This document shows, in pieces, positions 42,752 through 51,812 of a stretch of 64,000 nucleotides of DNA (its first letter is position 1; each line of letters opens with the position of its first letter). The stretch is taken from NCBI RefSeq assembly GCF_001612885.1, contig NZ_BDBH01000004.1:124001-188000 (forward strand), written 5' to 3'. Under the pieces are notes generated by a model. It was not told the origin of the DNA and ran no database searches. It saw nothing but the letters and a program-made list of their open reading frames with translations. The position numbers and the translations under genes are program-made. Origin of the DNA: Nocardia harenae NBRC 108248 (GTDB lineage Bacteria; Actinomycetota; Actinomycetes; Mycobacteriales; Mycobacteriaceae).

Positions 42752-42886
42752 CTCGACTCCTGAGCTGGGATGGACTGGTTCGGCAATGCCCGTTCCGCCG
42801 TGCGGGAAACGCTGCCGCCCCGGAGATTCCGGCGCTCCGGGGACCGGGTGCCCGCGCGCCGCGCAACCCCCTTCACCACCCGCCGT

Positions 42887-43315
42887 TCAGTCGTCGAACG
42901 CCGCGCGACGATTCCGCTTGGTGACCCCGCGCCGCTTCTTCGCCGCGATCCGCCGCTCCTGCGACCCGCGCGAGGGTGTGGTGGCCCGGCGCACCGGGGG
43001 CGGCGCGGCAGCGGCTGCGCGCAGCAGCGCGGCCAGCCGTTCGCGCGCCGCCGCGCGATTCTGCAGCTGCGCGCGCTGCTCGGAGGCGGCGATCGTCAGG
43101 ACCCCGTCGGCCAGCCGGGAGCCGAGCCGCTCGACCATCCGCGTGCGCAACCGCTCCGGCACCGATGGCGAGCGCGCGAGGTCGAACGACAGCTCCACCC
43201 GGCTGTCGGTGGTATTGACGCCCTGCCCGCCGGGCCCGGACGACCGGGAGAACCGTTCACGCAGCTCGGACGCGGGAATGACCAGTGCCCGCGTTACCGC
43301 GAGGTCCGCCGCCAC
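42887..43315 (-). CDS. arfB: ArfB-like peptidyl-tRNA hydrolase (ribosome rescue)
   Basis: A 142-aa protein. GTG 43315 is chosen because AGGAGG lies seven bases upstream and the length then matches ArfB. The release-factor GGQ motif is at 29-31 (SSGPGGQGVNTTDSRVEL). The C-terminal tail is strongly basic (AAKKRRGVTKRNRR), as needed to enter the empty mRNA channel of stalled ribosomes. It hydrolyses peptidyl-tRNA on non-stop ribosomes. Confidence 0.9.
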   Translation of the reverse strand: MAADLAVTRALVIPASELRERFSRSSGPGGQGVNTTDSRVELSFDLARSPSVPERLRTRMVERLGSRLADGVLTIAASEQRAQLQNRAAARERLAALLRAAAAAPPPVRRATTPSRGSQERRIAAKKRRGVTKRNRRAAFDD

Positions 43316-43382
43316 GATCCGCCTCCTCTCCGCCTCGGGTACCCCCAGGAAACCGCGGCGGCGCAGGGCGCGCAAGCCGATT

Positions 43383-43517
43383 TCAGAGCAGGGTCTTGCG
43401 CTCGGTCGGCGCGATCGGCGCGGCCGCCGGGCGGGCCAGCGCGGCGAGCCGCTCGGCCAGCGGCGCCGAGTACTGGCCGACGCCCGTGCTGCGGCTCAGT
43501 GCGGTCGCGGGCATCAT
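43383..43517 (-). CDS. Short coding-like ORF, possibly a gene remnant
   Basis: A 44-aa frame from ATG 43517 (a second ATG is at 43514). Almost every codon ends in G or C, and the sequence (VGQYSAPLAERLAALARPAAAPIAPTERKTLL) looks like a genuine C-terminus. No good ribosome-binding site precedes it. It may be the stump of a longer gene whose 5' part has been lost at about 43520, where coding character switches to the plus strand. Confidence 0.35.
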   Translation of the reverse strand: MMPATALSRSTGVGQYSAPLAERLAALARPAAAPIAPTERKTLL

Positions 43518-43540
43518 CTGCGGCGGCGGTCGCCCTGTAC

Positions 43541-43720
43541 GTGCTCGGGCTGTCGGCGCTGTGCCTGACCTTCCTGCTGCCGACCCCGATCGTGCGGATC
43601 GGCCACGTGGTCGGCGGGGCGGGCACGGTGTGGCTGGCGCTCACCCTCCGGCGCGCGGTCCGGCACGCCGGCCCGCGGCCCCGCTCAGCGCACGACGACG
43701 TGGTGCGTCCCGTGCGGTAG
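43541..43720 (+). CDS. Possible small membrane protein or gene fragment
   Basis: A 59-codon frame from GTG 43541 with high G/C at codon third positions and a hydrophobic content typical of real membrane protein: LGLSALCLTFLLPTPIVRIG and VVGGAGTVWLALTLRRAV. Coding character appears to extend back to about 43525, but no start with a ribosome-binding site is seen. It overlaps the convergent lipoprotein gene by 36 bases. It is probably a truncated gene. Confidence 0.3.
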   Translation: MLGLSALCLTFLLPTPIVRIGHVVGGAGTVWLALTLRRAVRHAGPRPRSAHDDVVRPVR

Positions 43721-44959
43721 CGGGATGCGCTGCACCGGGGTGAGCCCCTCGGCACCCAGCTCGTAGACCTGCAGCCCCGACCCCGGCCGGTCGGGGCTGT
43801 ACCCCTGGAACACCGTCGCCAGGAAGTACCGGCCGTCCGGGTCGAAGGCGCCACCCTCGGGCAGCACCCCGTCGAGCGGGTATTCGCCCACGCGAGTGAG
43901 GGTTTCGCCGTCCAGGCGGAGCAGCGTGACCGAGGAGCGGTCGTCGTGGCCGGGCGTGCCCGGCGGCAGGGCGGAGCCGCGCATGTTCACCGTGGCGACG
44001 TGGCGGCCGTCCGGGCTGACGGCGAGCCCCTCGGCGGACTCGCCGGAATCGACGGTGGCCACGACCGTGTGCGCGCCGGTGTCGTCGAGGCGGATCAGGC
44101 TGATGGTGGAGGCGCGATCGGGGAGGCGCTCGGCCAAGCTGGGCGCGGTCAGGTTCCGGCCCCAGTTCGAGGTCAGGTAGTGGCGGCCGTCGGGGGTGAA
44201 GCGGCCGACGAAGGGGTCGGGGCCGGTCGGCACCGGCGCGCCCCACGGCCGCACGGTGGGGCCGTCCACGGTCAGGAAGGCGACGCGGTCCTGGGTGTCG
44301 ACGTTCACCGCGAGCGCCCTGCCGTCGGGGTGCCACTGGACATTGGTGGCGGTGACCCCGCCGCGCGGGCCCGGCCCGGCGCCGGTGACGCCGAGCGCGG
44401 CCAGGTCGAAGCGGAGCGGGTCGCCGAAGGCGGTGCCCGCCCAGGGCAGCAGCCACAGCTCGGCGGCTGCTGCGTTGGCGACCACCGCCAGCCACTCCCC
44501 GTCCGGGGAGACCGCGAGCGCCTCCGGCGACGGCACCCGGACGGTGTCGACGACCTCCGGTGCTCCGGAATCCGGCAGCCGCACCGCGGTGACGAGCGCA
44601 CCGGCGGGCAACTCGGCGGCCCGGGTGACCCCCGGCGCGGGCCTGCCCAGCCGCTCGGCGACGAAGGCGACCGAGCCGTCCGGGGTGAGATCGACGACCT
44701 CGGGTGGCGCGGTCACCGAATTGGAGACCGCCACCTCCCCGGTCGCGGTGACCTGGCCGTCCCGGAGCGCCGAGGTGACGAGCAGGTCCTGGTTGCCGGG
44801 GGGAGCGAGGATGCCGTCACCGTAGGTGCTGGCGAGGTGGTCGCCGTCGGCGATGGTGACGATGCGGTCGATGGTCGGCCCGGCAGGCGCGTCGTCGGCC
44901 GCGCAGGCCGTGACGAGGGCGGCCGCCGAGCAGGCCGCGAAGAGTCTGAATCCGATCAC
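43685..44959 (-). CDS. Lipoprotein with YVTN/WD40-like beta-propeller
   Basis: A 424-aa protein from GTG 44959. The N-terminal signal has a lipobox V-T-A-C, giving a lipid-anchored exported protein. Repeated blade motifs follow: VVDLTPDGSVAFVAERLG, ALAVSPDGEWLAVVANAA, VQWHPDGRALAVNV, GRFTPDGRHYLTSNW, GLAVSPDGRHVATVNM and GAFDPDGRYFLATV. This is a 6-7-bladed propeller. Role unknown; binding or lactonase-like functions are both possible. It is divergent from the LysR regulator with 78 bases between. Confidence 0.83.
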   Translation of the reverse strand: MIGFRLFAACSAAALVTACAADDAPAGPTIDRIVTIADGDHLASTYGDGILAPPGNQDLLVTSALRDGQVTATGEVAVSNSVTAPPEVVDLTPDGSVAFVAERLGRPAPGVTRAAELPAGALVTAVRLPDSGAPEVVDTVRVPSPEALAVSPDGEWLAVVANAAAAELWLLPWAGTAFGDPLRFDLAALGVTGAGPGPRGGVTATNVQWHPDGRALAVNVDTQDRVAFLTVDGPTVRPWGAPVPTGPDPFVGRFTPDGRHYLTSNWGRNLTAPSLAERLPDRASTISLIRLDDTGAHTVVATVDSGESAEGLAVSPDGRHVATVNMRGSALPPGTPGHDDRSSVTLLRLDGETLTRVGEYPLDGVLPEGGAFDPDGRYFLATVFQGYSPDRPGSGLQVYELGAEGLTPVQRIPLPHGTHHVVVR

Positions 44960-45037
44960 CTGTTCAGTGTCGAGCGCCCGGTGATCGGCAATCAATCGGA
45001 AGTTCGGACTCCGTGATAAGGAACTACGATCACGGGG

Positions 45038-45940
45038 GTGGACCTGCGATCGATCGAGTGCTTCCTGCGCGTCGCGGAGACCCTGCACTTCGCCAGGGCC
45101 GCCGAGGACCTGCACCTCAGTCAGCCGGCGCTGAGCCAGCGTATCCGCACGCTGGAGCGCGAGGTCGGGGTGGCGCTGCTGGAGCGCAATCGCCGCGGCG
45201 TCCGGCTCACCGCCGCGGGCGTCGCCTTCCGCGACCCGGCCGCGGCCGCGCTGGCCAGGGGCGAACAGGCCGCCGATGCCGCCCGCGGGGCCGCGCGCGG
45301 ACTGCGGGGCAGGCTGCGGCTCGGCTTCACTGTCATCGCCTCCTACACCGCGCTGCCGCACGCGGTGCAGCGCTTCCGCGGCGCCTGCCCGCAGGTCGCC
45401 GTCGACCTGACCGAGGTCAACTCGCCCGCCCTGGAGGAGGCGCTCGACCGCGGCACGATCGACCTCGGCGTGCTGCACCCGCCGCTGGAGCGCCCGCACC
45501 TGCGCAGCACCGAGCTGCCCGGCGAGCAGCTCGTCCTCGCCGTCCCGGCCGGGCACCGCCTCGCCGGGCAGCCCGATATCGGCTTCGCCGACCTGCGCGG
45601 CGAACCCCTGCTCGCCGCGCCGAGGCATATCGGCCCCGCCCTCTTCGACGCGCTCGTTTCCCGCCTCCGCGCGGCGGGCGCCGAGCCGCGCATCGTGCAG
45701 GAGGCGACTCCGATGACCACGCTGGCCGGGCTGGTCGCGGCAGGCGCCGGGGTCGGCTTCGTGACCAGCGGGATCGCCCGCGCCACCCGCCCCGGCGTGG
45801 TCTTCCGCCCGGTGCCAGGCGCGCCCGCGGTCCCGCTGGCGGCGGCGTGGGCGACCCCGGAGCCGTCCCCGGCCGCGGCGCGGTTCCTGGAGGTCCTCGC
45901 GGCCACGGAAAGTAAAGTGGACACCTGTCTGGACGACTGA
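45038..45940 (+). CDS. LysR-family transcriptional regulator
   Basis: A 300-aa LTTR from GTG 45038. The HTH is at 1-60 (DLRSIECFLRVAETLHFARAAEDLHLSQPALSQRIRTLEREVGVALLERNRRGVRLTAAG). The effector domain follows, with LRLGFTVIASYTALP, VNSPALEEAL, DLGVLHPP and LVAAGAGVGFVTSGIA. By position it may control the divergent propeller lipoprotein and itself. No T-N11-A site was confidently identified. Confidence 0.9.
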   Translation: MDLRSIECFLRVAETLHFARAAEDLHLSQPALSQRIRTLEREVGVALLERNRRGVRLTAAGVAFRDPAAAALARGEQAADAARGAARGLRGRLRLGFTVIASYTALPHAVQRFRGACPQVAVDLTEVNSPALEEALDRGTIDLGVLHPPLERPHLRSTELPGEQLVLAVPAGHRLAGQPDIGFADLRGEPLLAAPRHIGPALFDALVSRLRAAGAEPRIVQEATPMTTLAGLVAAGAGVGFVTSGIARATRPGVVFRPVPGAPAVPLAAAWATPEPSPAAARFLEVLAATESKVDTCLDD

Positions 45941-45998
45941 CTACGACTTGGGTAGCGTGATCGGATCACCGATCCCGAAAGCAAGGACGCCGGTCTCG

Positions 45999-47054
45999 AT
46001 GCCGAACCACTCGATCCCGTCCGGTCCGCGGGACATCACCGCGCACTGGCTCACCGACGTGCTCGGCGTGGCCGTCGACGCCGTCCGCGTCGAGCCCATC
46101 GGCACCGGCCAGACCGGCGCCACCTACCGCGTGACGCCCACCGCCCCGCCGGAATCCGGGCTCCCGCCCACCCTGGTCGCCAAGCTCCCCGCCCGGGACC
46201 CGGCGATCCGCGAGCGCTGCGCACTCGGCTACCGCTCCGAGTGCGCCTTCTACGACGAGGTCGCCGCCTCGGTCGCGGTGCCGCTCCCGGCCGTCTACCA
46301 CTGCGACATCACCGAGAGCGCCACCGATTTCGTGCTGCTCCTGGAGGACCTCGCCCCGGCGGCCCAGGGCGACCAGCTCGCCGGCTGCCCCCCGGAGCAG
46401 GCGGAGCCCGCGGTCACCGCGCTCGCCGGGCTGCACGGCCCGCGCTGGTGCGACCCGGCCTGGCTGACCTTCACCGGTACCGCCATGCCGAAACCGGACG
46501 CGAACCTGGCCGCCGGGCTCGCCGCGATCACCCGCACCGCCCTCGACATCACCCTGGACAAGCTCGGCGACCGCCTCGCCGACCGCGCCACCCTCGCCCT
46601 GGTCGCCGAGCTGACCGAGCCCTGGCTGCTCTACGCCCCCGACCGCTTCGCGGTGCTGCACGGCGACTTCCGCGTCGACAACCTGCTCTTCCACCCCGGC
46701 GGGACCCGGGTCACCGTGGTCGACTGGCAGACGGTGAGCGTCGGGCTGCCCGCCCGCGACCTCGCCTACTTCCTCGGCACCAGCCTGCTGCCTCCGGTGC
46801 GCGCCGCACGGGAGCGCGAGCTCGTCGCCCACTACCACCGCGAGCTCACCGGGTACGGCGTTACCGGCTACACCGCCGAAACCTGCTGGCAGGACTACCG
46901 CGTCGGCATGCTGCAGATCCCGGTGCTGACCGCGCTCGGCTTCGCCTTCGCCGCCGCCACCGACCGCGGCGACGACATGATCGCGACCATGCTCGACCGC
47001 GGCTGCCGCGCCATCCGCGAACTCGGCACCCTCGACCTGATCGCCGCCGCGTGA
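45999..47054 (+). CDS. Aminoglycoside phosphotransferase/ecdysteroid-kinase-like protein
   Basis: A 351-aa kinase-fold protein. ATG 45999 gives MPNHSIPSGPRDITAHWL; earlier non-ATG starts are possible but have poor ribosome-binding sites. The nucleotide loop is IGTGQTGATYRV, and LVAKLPARDP carries the conserved Lys. The catalytic loop is VLHGDFRVDNLLF (HGD-x-R-x-x-N), and VVDWQTVSVG carries the metal Asp. It probably phosphorylates a small hydroxylated molecule. It overlaps the following LLM gene by four bases, so the two work together. Confidence 0.87.
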   Translation: MPNHSIPSGPRDITAHWLTDVLGVAVDAVRVEPIGTGQTGATYRVTPTAPPESGLPPTLVAKLPARDPAIRERCALGYRSECAFYDEVAASVAVPLPAVYHCDITESATDFVLLLEDLAPAAQGDQLAGCPPEQAEPAVTALAGLHGPRWCDPAWLTFTGTAMPKPDANLAAGLAAITRTALDITLDKLGDRLADRATLALVAELTEPWLLYAPDRFAVLHGDFRVDNLLFHPGGTRVTVVDWQTVSVGLPARDLAYFLGTSLLPPVRAARERELVAHYHRELTGYGVTGYTAETCWQDYRVGMLQIPVLTALGFAFAAATDRGDDMIATMLDRGCRAIRELGTLDLIAAA

Positions 47055-48142
47055 GCCCGCCGCGCAGCGCCCGCGAGGTGGTGGCGTCGGGTAACCCGGG
47101 CGTGCGCAGAACGCTCGACGATCTCGGCTACTACCTGCTCGCGGGCGCGGGCGACCCGCGCACCCTGGTCGAGGAGGCCAGGCAGGGCGAGGCGCTCGGC
47201 CTCGGCACCGCCTTCATCTCCGAGCGGTGGAACGTCAAGGAGGCGTCCTCGCTGGTCGGCGCGGCCTGCGCGGTGACCGAGCGGATGCGGATCGCGACCG
47301 CAGCCACCAACCACAACACCAGGCACCCGCTGATCACCGGGGCATGGGCGACGACCATGCACCGGCTCTCCGGCGGGCGGTTCACCCTCGGCATCGGGCG
47401 CGGAATCGCCGCTGTCCACACCGCCTTCGGCGTCCCGGCGGTCACGACCGCGCAGCTGGAGGACTTCGCCGGGGTGATGCGGCGGCTGTGGCGGGGCGAG
47501 GTGATCGTGAACCACACCGGCCCGATCGGGGAATACCCGGTGCTGGTGCTCGACCCGGAGTTCCGCGAGGACATTCGGCTGGCCCTGGTCGCCTTCGGCC
47601 CGCGGACCCTCGCACTGGGCGGGCGCGCCTTCGACGACGTGGTCCTGCACACCTTCTTCACCCCGGAGACCGTGCGCCGCAGCGTGCGCATCGTGGAGGA
47701 GGCCGCCGAGCGGGCCGGGCGCGACCCCGGCGAGGTGCGGGTGTGGTCGTGCTTCGCGACCGTCGGCGACCACCTTCCCGAAGAGCTGCGGCTGCGCAAG
47801 ACCGTGGCCAGGCTCGCGACCTACCTGCAGGGCTACGGCGACCTCCTGGTGCGCACCAACGACTGGGATCCCGCTGTGCTGGAGCGCTTCCGGCGGGACC
47901 CCGTCGTCACCTCGGTGCCGGGCGGCATCGACCACAGGGCCACCCCGGACCAGATCGAGCACATCGCCGGGCTGCTGCCGGACGAGTGGCTCGAGCCCGC
48001 CGCCACCGGCAGCCCCGCGCAGTGCGCCGCCCGCATCCGGCAGGAGTTCGACCACGGCGCCGATCGCGTCATCCTGCACGGCGCCACCCCCGCCGAGCTC
48101 GAACCCATCCTGGCCGCGTACCGGCCCGGAACCGAGCGCTGA
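47051..48142 (+). CDS. LLM-class F420-dependent oxidoreductase (TIGR03857-like)
   Basis: A 363-aa luciferase-like protein from GTG 47051, overlapping the kinase stop (GTGA). Landmarks: DLGYYLLAGAGDPRTLVEEARQGEALGLGTAFISERWNVKE, ATNHNTRHPLITGAWATTMHRLSGGRFTLGIGRG, and TPDQIEHIAGLLPDEWLEPAATGSPAQC. This subfamily is restricted mainly to F420-producing actinobacteria. Coupling to a phosphotransferase suggests a shared small-molecule substrate, unknown. Confidence 0.87.
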   Translation: MSPPRSAREVVASGNPGVRRTLDDLGYYLLAGAGDPRTLVEEARQGEALGLGTAFISERWNVKEASSLVGAACAVTERMRIATAATNHNTRHPLITGAWATTMHRLSGGRFTLGIGRGIAAVHTAFGVPAVTTAQLEDFAGVMRRLWRGEVIVNHTGPIGEYPVLVLDPEFREDIRLALVAFGPRTLALGGRAFDDVVLHTFFTPETVRRSVRIVEEAAERAGRDPGEVRVWSCFATVGDHLPEELRLRKTVARLATYLQGYGDLLVRTNDWDPAVLERFRRDPVVTSVPGGIDHRATPDQIEHIAGLLPDEWLEPAATGSPAQCAARIRQEFDHGADRVILHGATPAELEPILAAYRPGTER

Positions 48143-48247
48143 GGACGTGACCGAGATCGCCGCCGGCGCGATGGCTCCGACCGGCACCTCGATCGGCGCG
48201 CTCGGCCCACCTGTCCCGGAACCGGTTCGGCGGGACCGGGGGACCGC

Positions 48248-49573
48248 TCAACGCCGGCGCTCCAGCGGCAGCCCCGCATCGCGCCAGGCGGCGATACCGC
48301 CCGCCAGGCTGTGCGCGTCGTACCCGGCCCGCCGGGTCAGCGCGGCGAAGTGCCGGGAGATCCGCCCGACCGGGCACACGAAGATCAGCGGGCGCGAGCG
48401 GCAGAACGGCAGCTGATCGGGGTGCAGGTCGCCGAGCAGGTCGTCGCGCAGATTGATCGAGCCGGGGATGTGCGCGACCCGGTAGGCCATGGCGCCGCGG
48501 GTGTCGACGATGGTGATCCGGGTGCCGCGGTCGAGTTCGTCCAGCTCGGCGGGGGTGAGCCGGGGGACCGCGGCGAGCTCGGCGGGGTGCGGCGGCGCCG
48601 GGCGGGCGGGGTCGTCGAAGAGCTCGGGGCGGCGGGCCCGCAGGTAGGACAGGTAGGGCTCGAGCCGGTCGCAGACGATGAGCACGGCGACCAGATCCGG
48701 GTCACCGGGCCGCAATTCCGCTGCGGCCGGGCGCAATACGTCCAGGGCGGCGGCGTAGGCGGCGCCGGAGGTCGGCCCGGCGAGCACGCCGTAGCGGTGC
48801 GCGAGCAGCAGCGTGGCGCTCACCGCGTGCTCGGCGGCGACCGCGACGATCCGGTGGTAGAAATCCGGCTGGAAGAGCCCGACGTCCCACATCTCGGTCT
48901 CCGAGCGGATACCCGGGATGAAGTCGTCGCGCGCGGCGACCACGCCGACGGTGCGCAGCGCCGGGTTGTGCTCGGCGAGCGCGGTGGCGGTGCCGCGGGT
49001 GGAGCCGGTGGTGCCGAGCCCGCCGATCACGTAGTCCACCCGGTCGATCCCGCTCCCGGCGAGCGCGTCGCGGATCTCCCGGCCGGTGCCGCGGTAGTGC
49101 GCCTCGACATTGCGCTCGTTGGTGTATTGCGAGGGGTGGTACCACTTCCCCGGTTCCCTGGCCAGGGTGGCGGCGATGACGGCGGAGACGTCGTCGGGGG
49201 CGGTGGGGTCGGGGCACTCGGAGAGCCCGGGCAGCTCCACGATCTCGGTGCCGAGCAGCCGCAGCGTATCGCGCACCTCCTCGACCTTGATCCGATTGGT
49301 CACCGCGCGCAGCCCGATCCCGTGTCTCGCGCCGAGCACGCGCAGCGCCTTGGCGGTATTGCCGCTGGACGCCTCCAGGAAGCCGCGGCCGCGCAGCGAC
49401 GGCAGATCGTCGCGGATCATGCCCCAGGCGGCGCGGTCCTTCACCGAGCCGAAGGGGTTGTGCGACTCCAGCTTCGCGAAGAGCCGCACCCGCTCGATGC
49501 CGTGCACGGCCGGGTCGAGGCGGAGCAGCGGGGTGTCGCCGATCAGTTCGGTGATGTCGTCGTAGGCGCGCAC
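48248..49573 (-). CDS. Cysteine-synthase-like PLP enzyme fused to a rhodanese domain
   Basis: A 441-aa fusion from GTG 49573. Residues about 1-310 are a fold-type II PLP enzyme: IGDTPLLRLD, PLP Lys in NPFGSVKDRAAW, substrate loop ASSGNTAKAL, phosphate loop GGLGTTGSTRGT and a late GPTSGAAYAAAL. Residues about 345-441 are a rhodanese domain: ITIVDTRGAMAYRVAHIPGSINL and an active-site loop FVCPVGRISRHF with Cys. Fold-type II relatives include cysteine synthases, the desulfhydrase Cds1 and SbnA. The GTG lies 31 bases inside the upstream decarboxylase gene. The rhodanese domain suggests that sulfide or persulfide is handled in the same protein. Confidence 0.85.
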   Translation of the reverse strand: MRAYDDITELIGDTPLLRLDPAVHGIERVRLFAKLESHNPFGSVKDRAAWGMIRDDLPSLRGRGFLEASSGNTAKALRVLGARHGIGLRAVTNRIKVEEVRDTLRLLGTEIVELPGLSECPDPTAPDDVSAVIAATLAREPGKWYHPSQYTNERNVEAHYRGTGREIRDALAGSGIDRVDYVIGGLGTTGSTRGTATALAEHNPALRTVGVVAARDDFIPGIRSETEMWDVGLFQPDFYHRIVAVAAEHAVSATLLLAHRYGVLAGPTSGAAYAAALDVLRPAAAELRPGDPDLVAVLIVCDRLEPYLSYLRARRPELFDDPARPAPPHPAELAAVPRLTPAELDELDRGTRITIVDTRGAMAYRVAHIPGSINLRDDLLGDLHPDQLPFCRSRPLIFVCPVGRISRHFAALTRRAGYDAHSLAGGIAAWRDAGLPLERRR

Positions 49574-50976
49574 GGGCCCTCCTCGGTGGGGCGGTAGCCG
49601 GCGTCGGGGCCGGTGCTGAAGGTGGACCGCTCCCGGGTGACGGCGAGCCGGGGCGGCGCCGGGTGCATGGCCGCGGTGGCCGCGGAGAGGTCGGAGTGGT
49701 AGCCGGCGGTATTCGGGAAGACCAACAGGTCGCCGGGGCGGGGGCGGCAGGGGAGGCGGATCGCGCGGGTGCTGACCATGTCGCGCTCCAGGCAGAGGTG
49801 TCCGGCGAGGAATGCGCCGAGCGGTGCGGGGGCGGCCGGTTCCGCGGGGAGGAGGAGCGGGTCGACCAGGGTCTCCTGGTCGGCCGGGGTCACCTGGTCG
49901 CGGCTGAGGTCGAGGTTGACCAGGACCGTCCCGTCCGGCAGGTCCCTGGTGAACTCCACCGCCGCGACGGTGATCCCGGCGTGGTCGGCCAGTGCCTTGC
50001 CCGGCTCGAGCCAGAGTTGCAGCAGGTTGTCGGTGAGGACGGCGGCCAGCGAGCGGTGGTGGCCGGGGATCTCGGCATCCAGCAGCGCGGCGAGCTCCTC
50101 GGCGGCGGGGACGGTATTGGCGTACTTGTGGAAGACCGGTGTGCCGTGCGTCGCGGTGTCGCCGATCCGGTAGCCGAAGGTGGCGCCGGACCAGGCGAGG
50201 CCCGGTTGCCGGTCGAGCAGGGATTCGCGCAGCGCGCGGGTGTAGGTGTCGTAGGCGCCGGGGTCGGCGGTGAAGACCTGGCGGAGGCCGCCGCCGATAT
50301 CGAGGACGTCGGGGGCGAGGCCGCCTGCCCAGGCGCTCTCCAGCAGGGCCAGGCAGCCGGCGACGGCGCGCAGGCGGTCGCGGTGCGCACCGGTGTCGAG
50401 GTGGAACGAGAGGCCGCGCAGCTCCACGCTGTCGCGGCAGGCCGCCAGCACCGGCCAGAGCCGTTCCACCTCCTCCGGCGGCATGCCGAAGCGGCTCGCG
50501 GCGGTGCCGGGAAATCCGCTGACCCGCAGCAGGATCGGGGTGGGCCGCTCGGCGAGGGCGATGATCCGGTCGAGTTCCCACCGGTTGTCGACATTGACCG
50601 TGACCCCTGCCGCGAGCAGCCGCTTCAGGAAGCGCTCACCCTTGGGGCCGGTGGCCTCGACGCGCGCCGCCGGGAAACCCGCGCGCAGCGCGCTGTCCAG
50701 CTCCCCGGCCGACGCGACATCGATGTCGAGGCCGAGGCGTCGGGCCTCGCGCACGAAGGCCTGCGATCGGTTGACCTTGTGTGCGTAGCAGAGCCGGTGG
50801 TCGATACCGCGCGCCGTGAGCACATCGCGCAGGTTCCCGGCATTGCGGGCGAAGACCTGGGGGAACACCAGGTGCAGGGGAGTGCCGTGGTGCTCCGCGA
50901 CCGCCGGGAGGGCGATCTCGAGGAACTGGCGCACCAGCGGGTCGAGGAGGGCGGGGACCGCGGGCGGGGTCACCAT
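49543..50976 (-). CDS. Type III PLP-dependent decarboxylase (DAP/ornithine decarboxylase-like)
   Basis: A 477-aa fold-type III enzyme from ATG 50976. PLP Lys in CYAHKVNRSQAF; LDIDVASAGELDSAL; SFHLDTG; DIGGGLRQ; EPGKALADHAG; a C-terminal LCLERDMV segment and PNTAGYHSDL close the active site. It is related to diaminopimelate decarboxylase and to SbnH-type enzymes of siderophore pathways. It overlaps the cysteine-synthase/rhodanese gene by 31 bases. The SbnA/SbnH-like pairing is suggestive, but no siderophore synthetase is in the window. Confidence 0.85.
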   Translation of the reverse strand: MVTPPAVPALLDPLVRQFLEIALPAVAEHHGTPLHLVFPQVFARNAGNLRDVLTARGIDHRLCYAHKVNRSQAFVREARRLGLDIDVASAGELDSALRAGFPAARVEATGPKGERFLKRLLAAGVTVNVDNRWELDRIIALAERPTPILLRVSGFPGTAASRFGMPPEEVERLWPVLAACRDSVELRGLSFHLDTGAHRDRLRAVAGCLALLESAWAGGLAPDVLDIGGGLRQVFTADPGAYDTYTRALRESLLDRQPGLAWSGATFGYRIGDTATHGTPVFHKYANTVPAAEELAALLDAEIPGHHRSLAAVLTDNLLQLWLEPGKALADHAGITVAAVEFTRDLPDGTVLVNLDLSRDQVTPADQETLVDPLLLPAEPAAPAPLGAFLAGHLCLERDMVSTRAIRLPCRPRPGDLLVFPNTAGYHSDLSAATAAMHPAPPRLAVTRERSTFSTGPDAGYRPTEEGPCAPTTTSPN

Positions 50977-51106
50977 CGCGGCTCGGGACGGGCGGGGCAC
51001 ATGGGCGTCTACCTCGGTTCGGGCGAGACCCGGGCGCAGATCGGCGCCGGGTCGGGGCGGCGCACACCGCCGTGCCGGTGCGCGGGCGCTCAGCGGTCCG
51101 CCGACC

Positions 51107-51652
51107 TCAGCGAACCGCGAGCTCTCTCGGCCACTCCGCGGCCACCGGCGGCCCACGCCGGGAGAGCGCGTGCCGCAACCACACCCCGCGCAGCGGCACC
51201 GGACCCGGGCACTCGACCGGCGCCACCCCCGGCGGCACGCGCACCGTGAACCGCACGGGCAGGACCACCCGGGTGTACAGCGCGCGCACCAGCGCGAACA
51301 GCGCCCGCTCCCCGCGCAGCAGCCAGAGCCCGCAGAGCAGCGCGGCCAGCCCGTGCGCGGCGAGCATCCCCGCTCCGCCCCCGTGCGCACCGTGCTCGAC
51401 CCCGAACCACAGATGCAGCACGACCTGCCCGGCGGCCAGCCCGCCGGCGACGGCGACCGGCCCCCGCTCCCGCCCGGCCGCCACCCAGGCCACCGCCCCC
51501 ACCGCGAGCAGCGCCGAAACCAGCGTCGGCACCGGCACCGCGGCACCGGTGGCGTCGGCGTGCCCGGCCGCGGAGAGCGCCACGCAGAGCAGGGCGAAGA
51601 ACGCCGACCGGCACAGCCGTAGGGCGGGGAGCGCTCCCGCGCCGGACGTCAT
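51107..51652 (-). CDS. Integral membrane protein, probably copper-associated
   Basis: A 181-aa protein from ATG 51652 with four to five helices. Histidines cluster at helix ends: AAGHADATG, VLHLWFGVEHGAHGGG and MLAAHGLAALL. Similar His-containing actinobacterial membrane proteins sit beside CopC/CopD-type genes. It is divergent from copC with 160 bases between, supporting a role in copper uptake or delivery to exported enzymes. This is inference from context. Confidence 0.6.
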   Translation of the reverse strand: MTSGAGALPALRLCRSAFFALLCVALSAAGHADATGAAVPVPTLVSALLAVGAVAWVAAGRERGPVAVAGGLAAGQVVLHLWFGVEHGAHGGGAGMLAAHGLAALLCGLWLLRGERALFALVRALYTRVVLPVRFTVRVPPGVAPVECPGPVPLRGVWLRHALSRRGPPVAAEWPRELAVR

Positions 51653-51812
51653 CGCCGCATCCACCCCCTGCCGTACGGTCTTCGCACCGTGCCGGTCAGC
51701 GTAGGCCGGTGCCCGGGCGGCACCGCGCCGGGGTCGGGTGCAATGCTGTTGCGGGTGAACCGGTCCGGGCGGAGCTGCCCCGCCGGTCGTGATGCGAAGG
51801 AGTGATGCGGGT

